Shown one piece after another: positions 7,500 through 16,182 of a stretch of 16,874 bases of DNA; position 1 is the first letter of the stretch, and every line of letters starts with the position of its first letter. The notes under the pieces are model-generated. The model saw only the letters and a program-made list of their open reading frames with translations. It made no database searches and was not told the DNA's origin. A program made the position numbers and the translations under genes. The stretch comes from Haliea sp. (GTDB taxonomy: Bacteria; Pseudomonadota; Gammaproteobacteria; Pseudomonadales; Halieaceae), in contig JADJAL010000039.1 of NCBI GenBank assembly GCA_016704305.1, positions 1-16,874 of the forward strand, read 5' to 3'.

Positions 7500-8911
7500 C
7501 ATTCCTGTGAAAGCAGGTAGCGATCCTCTTCCCGGTGCATATTCAGGATCAGTTTTTCCTGATTGGAGGCAAGCCAGGTCTGCTGCATGCCCCTGGAGCG
7601 CAGGCCCTGCTGGATGCGCGGGAGATTCGCGAGGTCCTGCTGTGGTATCAGCCCCACCTGAGCGGGGTCGGTGACCTCCTCGACAACGGCGCGCGCCGTG
7701 GCGGTGCCGGCCGGGAAGGTTTTGTGGAGCGTATCTCGAACGTGCAGCGGTTGGGGTCGGTGGGGTGCGGCAGCGCGATACAGCACGGCATTGCCAGCTT
7801 GCAGCAGCACCAGGATATTCGGGAACAGGTAGGTGACGCCGCCCCAGCGTCCGATGATCTCGGGTGTCATCGCGGGCATGGGTCGATTCTGCGCGGCCGC
7901 GGTTGCATATTGCAGCTTTACGTATTCGGCGCCGAGGTTGGCATCCGGCGGCAGATCCTTGTCCTTCAGGGTCAGCAGCAGATCGATATCCTCTTTGAGG
8001 ATCATGCCGCCCAATCCTTCGGCCGTAAGGTTCATGCGCGCCGCCATTTCCTGCAGCCGATCGTCGCTTGGCTTCACCTCCTGCACGTGGCCCGCAATGG
8101 GTGTCTTGTCGCCGCCCCAAAACTGGCCGTGCCCCTTGTCGAACACATCGTAGACCAGGTCCCGGTACATCATGGGGCCGTCGTCGCGTTCGCCATACAC
8201 CACTTCGCTGCCGACTTTCTCCAGCTGGGGATGGGTGGCCGAGACATGGTATGCCTCGAAGAATGCTTCCTGGGCGACTTTCCAGTTACAGGCAATTTCG
8301 GCGCGCTTCCACCAGATATGGCGCATGTCGGCCAACACGATCGCGTCGAAGAACTGGCGCAGCGGGGCTATGAAGTCGTCGAAGGAATCGCGGGGGTTGG
8401 GGTCAAGATTGATAAACACAAAACCGGCGTACACGTGGCAGTGCACGGCGCGCATGGCGACATCGCTGTCCTGCAACTGGCCGCCGTGGAACTCGTTGCG
8501 TTCCAGCACTTTATTTATCCTGCCATCCAGGTCCCAGCGCCAGCCATGGAACGGGCAGATGATCCTGTCGCCATCGAAATGGCCGCAGCCCTCCCCCAGC
8601 GTGGTGCCGCGATGCGGGCAGAAGTTGTAATAGGCCTTGATGGAGTCCGCGTCCACCCGCACCAGCAGGATGGACTGCTCGCCAATCTTGTACGTCGTGT
8701 AATCGCCCTTGCCTGGGATTTCGTCGACCCGGGCGGCGACCTGCCATACGCAGCTCCACAGTTTTTCGAACTCAAGATGCGCAAATTCCGGGTCGGTGTA
8801 GCGGCCAACGGCCACGCCGCCGGGCAAGGTGCGCCAGCTGGGTGGCCAGCTGTCCTGCTGTGCAGGCTGGGCGCTCTCGATTGCTGGTCTCGAAGGGGAT
8901 AAACCACTCAT
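7500..8911 (-). CDS. Rieske-type ring-hydroxylating oxygenase, alpha subunit
   Basis: The N-terminal Rieske domain carries C98-P-H-R (YNFCPHRGTTL) and C119-P-F-H122-G-W, the 2Fe-2S ligands. The catalytic domain has NWKVAQEAFFEAYHVSATH, with H222 and H227 as mononuclear iron ligands. It would hydroxylate a ring or alkyl substrate using electrons from a reductase/ferredoxin not encoded here. ATG 8911 has AGGAGC five bases upstream (8917-8922, minus strand), a solid start. Recognisable sequence ends around residue 465 (NMHREEDRYL, about 7515). The literal frame stays open to 7163, but those extra ~115 residues are an out-of-frame reading of the hydroxylase gene. A missing stop or an indel near 7490-7515 is therefore likely. 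It is the first gene of a minus-strand operon with the hydroxylase and transporter, and is preceded by the FNR-type box. The family is sure; the substrate is not. Confidence 0.88.
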
Positions 8912-8962
8912 ACAACGCTCCTGTTATCTGGATATCGGGCGGTGGGTCCACAGTTGGGGGCC

Positions 8963-8968
8963 AGTCTA
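8963..8968 (-). promoter_or_regulatory. Possible -10 element for the Rieske operon
   Basis: The minus strand reads TAGACT here (4 of 6 matches to TATAAT). A start site seven bases further, near 8956, would put the FNR-type box centre (8997.5) at -41.5, the class II activator position. The leader to ATG 8911 would be about 45 bases. The spacing agreement is suggestive; the hexamer itself is weak. Confidence 0.3.
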
Positions 8969-8990
8969 TGCCAAGTATTAAACACCATTG

Positions 8991-9004
8991 TTGATCAGGA
9001 TCAA
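8991..9004. promoter_or_regulatory. FNR/Anr-type binding site
   Basis: TTGATCAGGATCAA is an exact match to the FNR/Anr consensus TTGAT-N4-ATCAA, in the 154-bp gap between the divergent Rieske (start 8911) and amidohydrolase (start 9066) genes. FNR-family regulators sense oxygen through a 4Fe-4S cluster. CRP-like relatives read a similar but different core (TGTGA). Placement about 87 bases from one start codon and 68 from the other allows control of both operons. Confidence 0.6.
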
Positions 9005-9065
9005 TGTCGCGGCGTGTCGCCTGGTCCACAGTAGCGGACCTGGATAACACTGCGGAGCACCTGCT

Positions 9066-10387
9066 ATGAAAATGGGCGATATGGTCATAATCAGCGTGGA
9101 CGATCACGTTTGCGAACCGGCCGATACCTTCACGCGACACCTCAAGGGCGGTGACCTGGCCACCGCTCCCCAGTTCCACACCACTAAAACCGGCGCCAAC
9201 TACTGGACCTACCAGGGCAACCTGCTGGCCTCGGTTGGCCTCAATGCCGTGGTGGGCCGCGTGCCGGAAGAGTACGGCATGGAGCCGCAATCGCTGGACC
9301 AGATGCGCAAGGGGTGTTTTGACGCCAAAGCCCGCCTGCAGGACATGGACATCAACGGCATCGCTGCGTCACTCAATTTTGGCTGCATTGGCGGCTTCGA
9401 TGGCAGTCGCTGCTTCCACGCCGCGCCCGACAGGGACCTGGCACTGGTTCACCTGCGCGCCTATAACGACTGGCACATCCTGGAGTGGTGCGGCACCGAT
9501 TCCGCGCGGTTTATCGCCTGCGCCCTGCTGCCGACCTGGAACATGGACGCGACCGTGGCGGAAATCAGGCGTGTCGCCGCGCTGGGTTGCACCTCGGTGA
9601 CGCTGAGCGAAAACCCGACCCGGATCGGCCTGCCCAGCATCCACAACGCGTACTGGGAGCCGATGTGGAAGGCGCTGGTCGAGCACGACATCACCATCTG
9701 CCTGCACATCGGCTCGGGTAATCCACAGCCCCATGCCTCTGACGAGACGCCGATTGAAGCCTGGATCAGCACGATGCCCATGTCGATCGCTGTGGGTGCG
9801 GCGGACTGGCTGCAACTGTCGGCATTGCAGCGTTACCCGGATATGAAAATCTTCCTGTCCGAAAGCGGTATCGGCTGGATTCCGTATTTCCTCGAGCGCT
9901 CCGACTACGCCCACTGGCGGCACAAGGCCTGGACCCACTCCGGCTATGGCGGCGGTTGCCCAGCGAGGTGTTCCGCAAGCACTTCATGACCTGCTTTATC
10001 GATGACAGGTTCGGCCTCAAAAACCTCGATGCGGTCGGGGAGGACATGATCGCCTACGAATGTGACTATCCGCACTCCGACACCCTGTGGCCGGAAGTGC
10101 CCGAGTATTTGTGGGCCAGTGTGAAGCATCTCAACGACACGCAGATCGACAAGATCACCCACCTCAATGCCATGCGCTGGCTGCGCTTTGACCCGTTCAG
10201 CCGCTACCAGCGCGAGCAGATCAATGTCGGTGGCTTGCGCGCGAAAGCGGCCGCGGCGGGCGTCGACACCACGCCAATTTCAACCGGCGGATCAGCGCCG
10301 CTCGCTGCCGGAGAGAGCCGGCGCCGGGTGACCTCTGGCGATGTCATGCAGATGATGCAACGGCAGGCCGAACTGCTCGAAAACTGA
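9066..10387 (+). CDS. Amidohydrolase family (PF04909-type) metal-dependent hydrolase, frameshifted
   Basis: About 440 residues once one frameshift is bridged. The opening VIISVDDHVCEPADTF gives the first-strand D-D-H metal block. The barrel continues with LRAYNDWHILEWCG, ARFIACALLP, TSVTLSENPTRIGLPS, ICLHIGSG (metal His) and IFLSESGIGWIPYFLERSD. At about 9950 the frame breaks: the first frame stops at 9989, and the second carries PSEVFRKHFMTCFIDD and YECDYPHSDTLWPE (C-terminal catalytic Asp) to TGA 10387. The ACMSD-like branch of this superfamily includes decarboxylases and C-C or ester hydrolases of aromatic or acyl acids. The start has GGAG at 9054-9057, eight bases upstream. It is first of a plus-strand operon with the dioxygenase and Baeyer-Villiger genes; the next gene begins 48 bases on. 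The tail after about residue 390 is polar and poorly conserved-looking. Substrate unknown. Confidence 0.82.
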
Positions 10388-10435
10388 TGGCCAAACATTT
10401 CACATCGACACCTGTTATTTCTGGAGGATAAAAAC

Positions 10436-11272
10436 ATGAGCGCAGCGACACAGCAGGCAGTTGATGCCTTTGAAGACATAGCGCCGCTGATTGGCAGTCG
10501 GGTCCACCTGAAAAAGGCAGACCTGCTCAGCGGTGAATACGGCGCCGCGCTGCGGGATCTACTTGCGCGGCGGGGGGTGCTGGTGTTCCCCAGGATCGAT
10601 TTCACGGACGATGAGCAGGTCGCCTTCACGCGCACCATCGGCGAGTTCATGCCGGAACTGGCCGGCCAGACCGTGTACAACATTTCCCTGGATATTGCGA
10701 AGAACCCGAACCGTGATTACCTGAAAGGCTCCCTGTTCTGGCACATCGACGGCACCATGAACCAGCGGCCCATCGGCGCTGCCGTGCTGACCAGCAAGGT
10801 CCTGCCAACGTGGGGCGGCAATACCGAGTTCTGCAACACCTACGCGTCCTACGACGCGCTGCCCGCAGAGCGCAAGCGTGACATCGACGGACTGCGCGTG
10901 GTGCACGCCATGTGGGCCTCGCAGCTCTACCACACGCCAGAACCCACGCAGGTGCAACTGGAGGACTGGTTCCGCATGGGCGACACCGAACTGCCGCTGG
11001 TGTGGAAGCATCAATCCGGGCGCAAGTCACTGATCCTGGGCAATACCGCGCAATACATCGTCGGCAAGAGCGCGAGGGAAAGCGCAATGCTGCTACACAG
11101 CCTGCGCGAGTGGGCAACGCAGCCGCAATTCGTCTACAGCCATGCATGGACCAGGGGCGACGCCGTGATGTGGGACAACACCGGCACCATGCACCGGGCC
11201 ATGCCCTATGACCCGGACTGTGGGCGCTTACTGCACCGCACGAAAACCGCCGGTGCCGAAGCGTTTGCCTGA
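10436..11272 (+). CDS. TauD/TfdA-type Fe(II)/2-oxoglutarate dioxygenase
   Basis: 278 residues, about the usual length for the family. FWHIDGTM gives the H103-x-D105 iron ligands, NTGTMHRAMPYD the distal H253, and GRLLHRTKTAG the Arg that binds 2-oxoglutarate. The N-terminal LLARRGVLVFPRIDFTDDEQVAFTRTIGEF is the standard jelly-roll opening. Members such as TfdA and TauD hydroxylate a carbon next to a heteroatom, releasing an aldehyde and leaving group; other members hydroxylate carboxylic acids. An excellent ribosome site, GGAGG (10423-10427), lies eight bases before the ATG. The gene sits between the amidohydrolase and the Baeyer-Villiger monooxygenase with short gaps (48 and 24 bases), so all three are probably one transcript. 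The frame is intact. It is distinct from the second TauD-like gene at the right end, which has a different N-terminus and an HSD iron motif. Confidence 0.88.
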   Translation: MSAATQQAVDAFEDIAPLIGSRVHLKKADLLSGEYGAALRDLLARRGVLVFPRIDFTDDEQVAFTRTIGEFMPELAGQTVYNISLDIAKNPNRDYLKGSLFWHIDGTMNQRPIGAAVLTSKVLPTWGGNTEFCNTYASYDALPAERKRDIDGLRVVHAMWASQLYHTPEPTQVQLEDWFRMGDTELPLVWKHQSGRKSLILGNTAQYIVGKSARESAMLLHSLREWATQPQFVYSHAWTRGDAVMWDNTGTMHRAMPYDPDCGRLLHRTKTAGAEAFA

Positions 11273-11296
11273 CCATCGATCCGCAGGAGATAACAG

Positions 11297-13228
11297 ATGA
11301 TAAATACCAAGTCCCCGGGCCTGCCGAGCGCGGCGGAAATCGATATCGCTGCCCTGCGCCAGCAATACCGCCAGGAGCGCGACCAGCGAATGCGCAAGGA
11401 CGGGCAGGCGCAGTACCTGAAGCGAGTAGACGATCTTGCCGATGCCTACGAGGCTGACCCCTACACGCCACGAAGCCCGCGCGCGCCGCTGGACGAGGAA
11501 ACGGATGTCGTCGTCCTCGGCGGCGGTTGGTCGGGCATCCTGGCAGGCGTGCAACTGCGGGAAAACGGCATCAGCCGCTTTCGCCACATCGATCACGCCG
11601 GCGACTTTGGCGGTGTCTGGTACTGGAACCGCTACCCCGGCCTGCAATGCGACAACGACGCCTACTGTTACCTGCCGCTGCTCGAAGAAACCAGTTTCAT
11701 GCCGTCGAAAAATTCACTGACGGGCACGAGATCGCAGTACTCGCAGTTGATCTGCCGCAAATACCGACTCTATGACAACGCGCTGTTTCACACGATGGTG
11801 GATGCGTTGCGCTGGGACGAGAAACTGCAGCGCTGGCGCATCACCACAAGACAGGGGGATGATATTCGCGCCCGCTTCGTCATCATGGCCAACGGCCTGT
11901 TGAACATCCCCAAACTGCCCGGCATAGCGGGTATCCATGAATTCAAGGGCCACAAGTTTCACACGGCGCGCTGGGACTATGAATACACCGGGGGTACGGA
12001 GAAGAGCCCCGTGCTGGACAAGCTGGCCGGCAAGCGTGTCGCGCTGGTCGGTACCGGCGCCACGGCGATACAGCTGGTGCCGTATCTCGGCAAGTACGCC
12101 AAAGAATTCTACCTGTTGCAGCGCACGCCCTCCTGCATCGATTCGCGCAGGAACTCCCCGACAGACCCGCAGTGGGCGAAAACATTGCAGCCCGGCTGGC
12201 AGGCCGAGCGACGCGCCAATTTTCATCGCGGCGCCAATGAGGCCTTCAGGCCTGGGGAAAAGGACCTGATCTGCGATATCTGGACCGAGGTCAATCGCAA
12301 CATTGCCGCGGAACTGGAGGAGCAGGGCTGGCCGAACCTGGACAAAGCGGAACTGGCAGCGCGCTACGAGGAAATGGATTTCCGCGTGATGGAGCGCCTG
12401 CGCCGTCGGGTGGATGATCTGGTCGAAAACCCGGAGACGGCGCGATTGCTCAAGCCGTGGTACCGCTACCAGTGCAAGCGCCCCACCTCCAACGACGAGT
12501 ACTACCAGACGTTCAACCGCCCCAACGTGAAACTGATCGATGTCTCCCGGACGCAGGGCGTGGAGCGGCTGACGGCAAAGGGCTTTATCGCCGATGGCGT
12601 GGAGCATGAAGTCGATTGCATCATGTTCGCCAGTGGCTACGAGGTCACCAGCGACCTGGATCGGCGCTGGGGTATCCCGGTATTTGAAGGTCGCAACGGG
12701 CTTTCCATGTACGAGAACTGGGATGGGGGATACAAGACCCTGCACGGCATGATGACGCACGGCTTCCCCAATCTTTTCACCACCGGTTATTACCAGGGCG
12801 GCCTCAATTCATCGCTCACGCTGAACTTTGAGGAGCAGGTCAAACACATGGTCTACATCATCGCGGAGATGTTGAATCGCGGTGCCGTGAGCGTGGAAGC
12901 CAGCGCTGCTGCCCAGGATGCTTGGATTCGGCACATGCGGGAAACGGAAGTCGACAGGACCCAGTGGATTCACGATTGCACGCCCGGCTATTTCAACAAT
13001 GAGGGCGAGCCCGATGTGGACGCGAACGGCAACGAAAAATACCGCTTCTACCTGGGCGAAACCTACGGCCCCGGCTGGGATGCCTTCGTGAATATCCTGC
13101 AAGACTGGCGTGCACGGGGAGACCTGCAGGGGCTGGTCATTGAACAGGCGCCTGCGCGCGAACCAACACCAACCGTAACTTCAGCGGAATTGGCAAGTTC
13201 GCACGCAGCGAAGACCGAACTGGCATAG
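11297..13228 (+). CDS. Type I Baeyer-Villiger flavin monooxygenase
   Basis: 643 residues. The FAD Rossmann motif is VVLGGGWSGILAG (72-84), followed by FGGVWYWNRYPG (104-115). FKGHKFHTARWD (216-227) matches the Baeyer-Villiger fingerprint F-x-G-x3-H-x3-W-[PD]. VALVGTGATAIQLVPYL (248-264) is the NADPH Rossmann motif. Such enzymes insert oxygen beside a ketone to give an ester or lactone using NADPH and O2. About 65 residues precede the first Rossmann motif, an N-terminal extension like that of HAPMO-type members and longer than in cyclohexanone monooxygenases. Residues about 139-146 (11711-11736) look scrambled by compensating indels: a neighbouring frame gives KFTDGHEIA there. AGGAG (11285-11289) precedes the ATG by seven bases. 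It is last in the amidohydrolase-TauD-monooxygenase transcript and ends 13 bases before the convergent acyl-CoA dehydrogenase stop. Substrate is unknown; alicyclic or steroid-type ketones fit the neighbourhood. Confidence 0.9.
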   Translation: MINTKSPGLPSAAEIDIAALRQQYRQERDQRMRKDGQAQYLKRVDDLADAYEADPYTPRSPRAPLDEETDVVVLGGGWSGILAGVQLRENGISRFRHIDHAGDFGGVWYWNRYPGLQCDNDAYCYLPLLEETSFMPSKNSLTGTRSQYSQLICRKYRLYDNALFHTMVDALRWDEKLQRWRITTRQGDDIRARFVIMANGLLNIPKLPGIAGIHEFKGHKFHTARWDYEYTGGTEKSPVLDKLAGKRVALVGTGATAIQLVPYLGKYAKEFYLLQRTPSCIDSRRNSPTDPQWAKTLQPGWQAERRANFHRGANEAFRPGEKDLICDIWTEVNRNIAAELEEQGWPNLDKAELAARYEEMDFRVMERLRRRVDDLVENPETARLLKPWYRYQCKRPTSNDEYYQTFNRPNVKLIDVSRTQGVERLTAKGFIADGVEHEVDCIMFASGYEVTSDLDRRWGIPVFEGRNGLSMYENWDGGYKTLHGMMTHGFPNLFTTGYYQGGLNSSLTLNFEEQVKHMVYIIAEMLNRGAVSVEASAAAQDAWIRHMRETEVDRTQWIHDCTPGYFNNEGEPDVDANGNEKYRFYLGETYGPGWDAFVNILQDWRARGDLQGLVIEQAPAREPTPTVTSAELASSHAAKTELA

Positions 13229-13241
13229 AGGGTGAAGGCCG

Positions 13242-14496
13242 CTACGCGCGGCCCAACAAATCCCGCGCTATCGCCACGATCTGCATTTCATCCGTGCCGG
13301 CGTAAATCTGCAGGATCTTCGCGTCGCGCATCAATTGCTCCACGCGCGTTGCGCGCATGTAGCCGGCGCCGCCAAAATCTGCACAGCCTCGGTGGTGACT
13401 TCCATCGCGGCCTGCGCGGCATACAACTTCATCGCGGAGGCTTCGGCCATGCTCATGTCCTTGCCCGCGGCCCGCGTTTCGATAAAGCGGAATACCAGGT
13501 TCTCCAGGTTCAGTCGCGCGACTTCCATTTTCGCGAGCTTGAGCTGGATCAACTGGTAGCTGCCGATGGGTTGGTCGAACTGCACTCGCGTCCTGGCGTA
13601 GTCCAGTGACATTTCCAGCGAGCGCTCCACCAGGCCGAGCGCCATCGCGGCGACGCCTGAGCGCTCGGTGCTGAACGTGGATTTCGCGCCGGAGCGGCCG
13701 TAGCCATCCTCGGATTCTCCCATCAGGCGCTCCGGCCCGGCTTTTACATCGGACAGGAAAAGCTCGCCGGTCGGGGAGGCGCCGATGCCCATTTTTTTGA
13801 AGGCCGGGCTCTGTTCCAGACCCGGCATGCCGGAATCGAGGATGAGAGAGACGATCTTGCGGTCGCGCGGTTCAACGCCGGGTTCGTCGAGGCGACAGAT
13901 GAACACGATGGTGTCGGCGTGCGGGCCGTTGGTGATGAAGGTCTTGTTGCCATTGAGGATGTAGCCGCCTTCGCCGTCGCGCCGCGCGGTGGATTTCATC
14001 GCGCCGAAGGCATCGGAGCCGGAGTTGGGCTCGGTGATGGCCCAAGCGCCGATTTTCTTCAGTGTCATCAGGTCGCCGGCGTACTTCTTCTTCTGTGCCA
14101 ACGTGCCCTTGGCCATGATCGCGCCCGAGGTCAGCCCGACCGAGACGCCCATCGCGGTGATCAGGCCCTGGCAGTGGCGGCTTATTTCAATGATCGGAGT
14201 ATCCCCATCGCCACCGCATCCAGCGCCTCCTCGGATACCGGTCCACCGGCGGATTCCGCCTTTGCAGGCTTCTCCACCTGCTCGCCGCGGGCTATCGCTT
14301 CCTCCCTGGCGATCTGCTTGTCGAAATTGGCGCGCGCCAGTTCGTCCATGCCGAAGGTTTTGAACAGCTTGCGCAGGATGTCGTAGGGCGGCAGCCCGTT
14401 GTACTCGAGGTCGTCAATGTGCGGCACGATTTCCTTTTCCACGAAATCGCGCACCATGCCCCTGATCATTTGCTGCTGTTCTGTCCAGGCTATCAT
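13242..14496 (-). CDS. Acyl-CoA dehydrogenase (frameshifted)
   Basis: About 415 residues if two frameshifts are bridged. ATG 14496 gives MIAWTEQQQMIRGMVRDFV, the usual N-terminal helix. Near 14200 the frame breaks (false stop at 14182) and continues TPIIEISRHCQGLITAMGVSVGL. Then come GAWAITEPNSGSDAFG (FAD/substrate block), GYILNGNKTFITNG, and YARTRVQFDQPIGSYQLIQLKLAKMEV. Near 13370 it shifts again to VQILGGAGYMRATRVEQLM and IYAGTDEMQ, ending TAG at 13242. The usual catalytic Glu of IYEGT is Ala here. In isovaleryl-CoA dehydrogenase-like members the base lies earlier, and FSTERSGVAAMALG provides a Glu in that position, so activity is plausible. The enzyme would make the alpha-beta double bond of an acyl-CoA, passing electrons to ETF. 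It is alone on its strand, divergent from the GMC oxidase gene. A branched or cyclic acyl-CoA substrate is a guess. Confidence 0.85.
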
Positions 14497-14532
14497 TCTG
14501 TGGTCCCCTGCAGTGGTTGTTGGCAAAGTGGT

Positions 14533-14564
14533 ACGAGTGCCGCAGCATGATACGGCACACTCGT
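14533..14564. repeat. Imperfect inverted repeat in ACAD/GMC divergent gap
   Basis: ACGAGTGCCG (14533-14542) and CGGCACACTCGT (14553-14564) pair as long arms with a two-base bulge around a 10-base spacer; the inner GTGCCG/CGGCAC arms are perfect. It sits 37-68 bases upstream of the acyl-CoA dehydrogenase start and about 93 bases upstream of the oxidase start. That is a position suited to a dyad operator for a local repressor controlling both genes. No regulator gene is in the window. Confidence 0.45.
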
Positions 14565-14656
14565 CCCGGTGTTAACGCCTGTGTTGCGCCCGGCCGCGAC
14601 AGTTTGTACCCTCGACCGGCTGATGCAGAACAACCCACGATAATAAGGACCAGGCA

Positions 14657-16169
14657 ATGCGCACGATTACCCGCAGGAAATTCATTCAACGCTCGTCCCT
14701 GCTCGCCACCGGCATGGCCCTGGCCGGCTGCAGCGACAGCAACAGCAACGGCGCCGGAAGTGCGAAGCACGCCATCGTGATCGGCTCGGTTTCGCCGGAT
14801 CCGTCGCGGCGCTGCGCCTCGCCCAGGCCGGCGTTCCTGTTACGGTGCTCGAGCGGGGCCAGCACTGGCAGAGCGAGAGCGCGAATGTCCTGGCTGGCTC
14901 CAACGGTGTCGCCTCGGGCAACACCAACCCCCTTCCCCTGTCCAGGCCGGGTCGGAGCCCCCAGGAATACCGGCCTGCTGGAACGATTAGCGGCGAAACG
15001 GTCAGCGTGCAATGTGGCTCCTGCATCGGTGGCGGTTCACTGGTTTACGGCGGGGTATTGATCCAGCCGCGGCGCGAGACGTTCAGCCGCCTGTTGCCCC
15101 AGATCAGCTACGACGACATGGACAACATCTACTACCCGAGGGTGCTCGGGCAGATCGGCGCAGCGCCGATTCCCGATGACGTGCTGGACAGCCCTACCTA
15201 CGAATCACACCGCGTGTTCATTGCGGATTCCGAACGCGCAGGCTTTGAGGTATTGCGGCCGAACACCTCGTTTGACTGGGACATGGTGCGCCAGGAGATC
15301 GCCGGCGACATTCCCCGCAAGTCAGTATTGGCAATTATGCGATCGGCGGTAACATCCCCGCGAAACGCTCTACCGACAAGAACTACCTGCGCGAGGCAGT
15401 ACAGAGCGGCAAGGCCGAGGTACGCGGTCTTACGGAAGTCGAAATGATTCGGGAGCTTCCCACGGGCTACGCCGTCGTCTGTTGCCGCCTCAGCGCGGCG
15501 GGTGAGGTGCTGGAACGTTATGAACTGCAATGTACCCACCTGTTCCTGGCGGCTGGCTCCATGAACAGCAGTAAGTTGCTACTGAAGAGCCAGTTGGCCG
15601 GCGAACTGAAAGGCGCCAACGACCGCATCGGCCGTGGCTGGGGCACCAATGGCGACCAACTGGTGGCAAATCTCGCGTCCGTTCCCGTCGCCAGCCCACA
15701 GGGCGGCCCGGCCTGTATCGCGTCGATCGACCACGGCGACCCCGACTACCCCATCACCTCCATGCACTCGCCCGCGCCTTTCACCGCCCAGCTACAGATG
15801 CTCATGTCCACGCCGGATGAGCTCCGGGCAATTGGGTTATGACCCGGTCAGTGACAAGGTGCAGATCCTCTGGTCGCCCGATGGCGCAACGCCCTCTGCG
15901 CTCGCGCCGCGCCAGTTTCCAGCGGCTGTTGACCGCGTCTGGCGGCACGGGTGAGCTTGCCGGCATTTTTGGGGAAGACGATCTGGCATCCACTGGGCGG
16001 CACCGTAATGGGCGACGCCTGCGACAACCTCGGCCAGCTCTACGGTTACCGCAACCTGTATGTGGTGGATGGGAGCCTGTTGCCCGGCAGCGCCGGCGCG
16101 GCGAATCCGGCACTGACGGTTGCCGCCAACGCGGAGCGGATCATGGCAGCCGTGGCGCCCCGATTGTGA
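14657..16169 (+). CDS. Exported GMC oxidoreductase, cholesterol-oxidase-like (frameshifted)
   Basis: A GMC-family FAD enzyme broken by four or five indels. The start MRTITRRKFIQRSS is a twin-arginine signal, followed by ATGMALAGC with a lipobox Cys at residue 25: a Tat-exported lipoprotein. The FAD motif is split: HAIVIGS, then FAGSVAALRLAQAGV if one G is restored near 14791. QCGSCIGGGSLVYGGVLIQP follows. A shift near 15325 leads to AIGGNIPAKRSTDKNYL, LFLAAGSMNSSKLLL and GWGTNGDQL; others lie near 15835, 15905 and 15970. The end, WHPLGGTVMGDACDN and YVVDGSLLPGSAGAANPALT, holds the active-site His and Asn of GMC oxidases and closely resembles bacterial cholesterol oxidase. It would oxidise a sterol-like or other alcohol to a ketone using FAD. 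About 500 residues, slightly short. AAGGA precedes the start. TauD-2 begins 13 bases after its stop. Confidence 0.83.
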
Positions 16170-16182
16170 CAGGAGACTTTCG

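Noticed and set aside
6784..7674. Plus-strand open frame of 296 codons opposite the hydroxylase/Rieske junction
   Set aside because: It covers the reverse complement of the His-box motifs and has no domain of its own.
7535..8902. Plus-strand open frame of 455 codons opposite the Rieske gene
   Set aside because: It is antisense to a gene with clear Rieske motifs, is valine/glycine/histidine-rich without domain signatures, and has no ribosome site: a GC-rich shadow frame.
11714..12760. Minus-strand open frame of 348 codons opposite the Baeyer-Villiger gene
   Set aside because: Antisense to a well-supported coding gene; composition is that of a shadow frame with no recognisable motif.
13229..13241. 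Terminator between the convergent monooxygenase and acyl-CoA dehydrogenase genes
   Set aside because: The gap is only 13 bases and holds no hairpin with a T-run.
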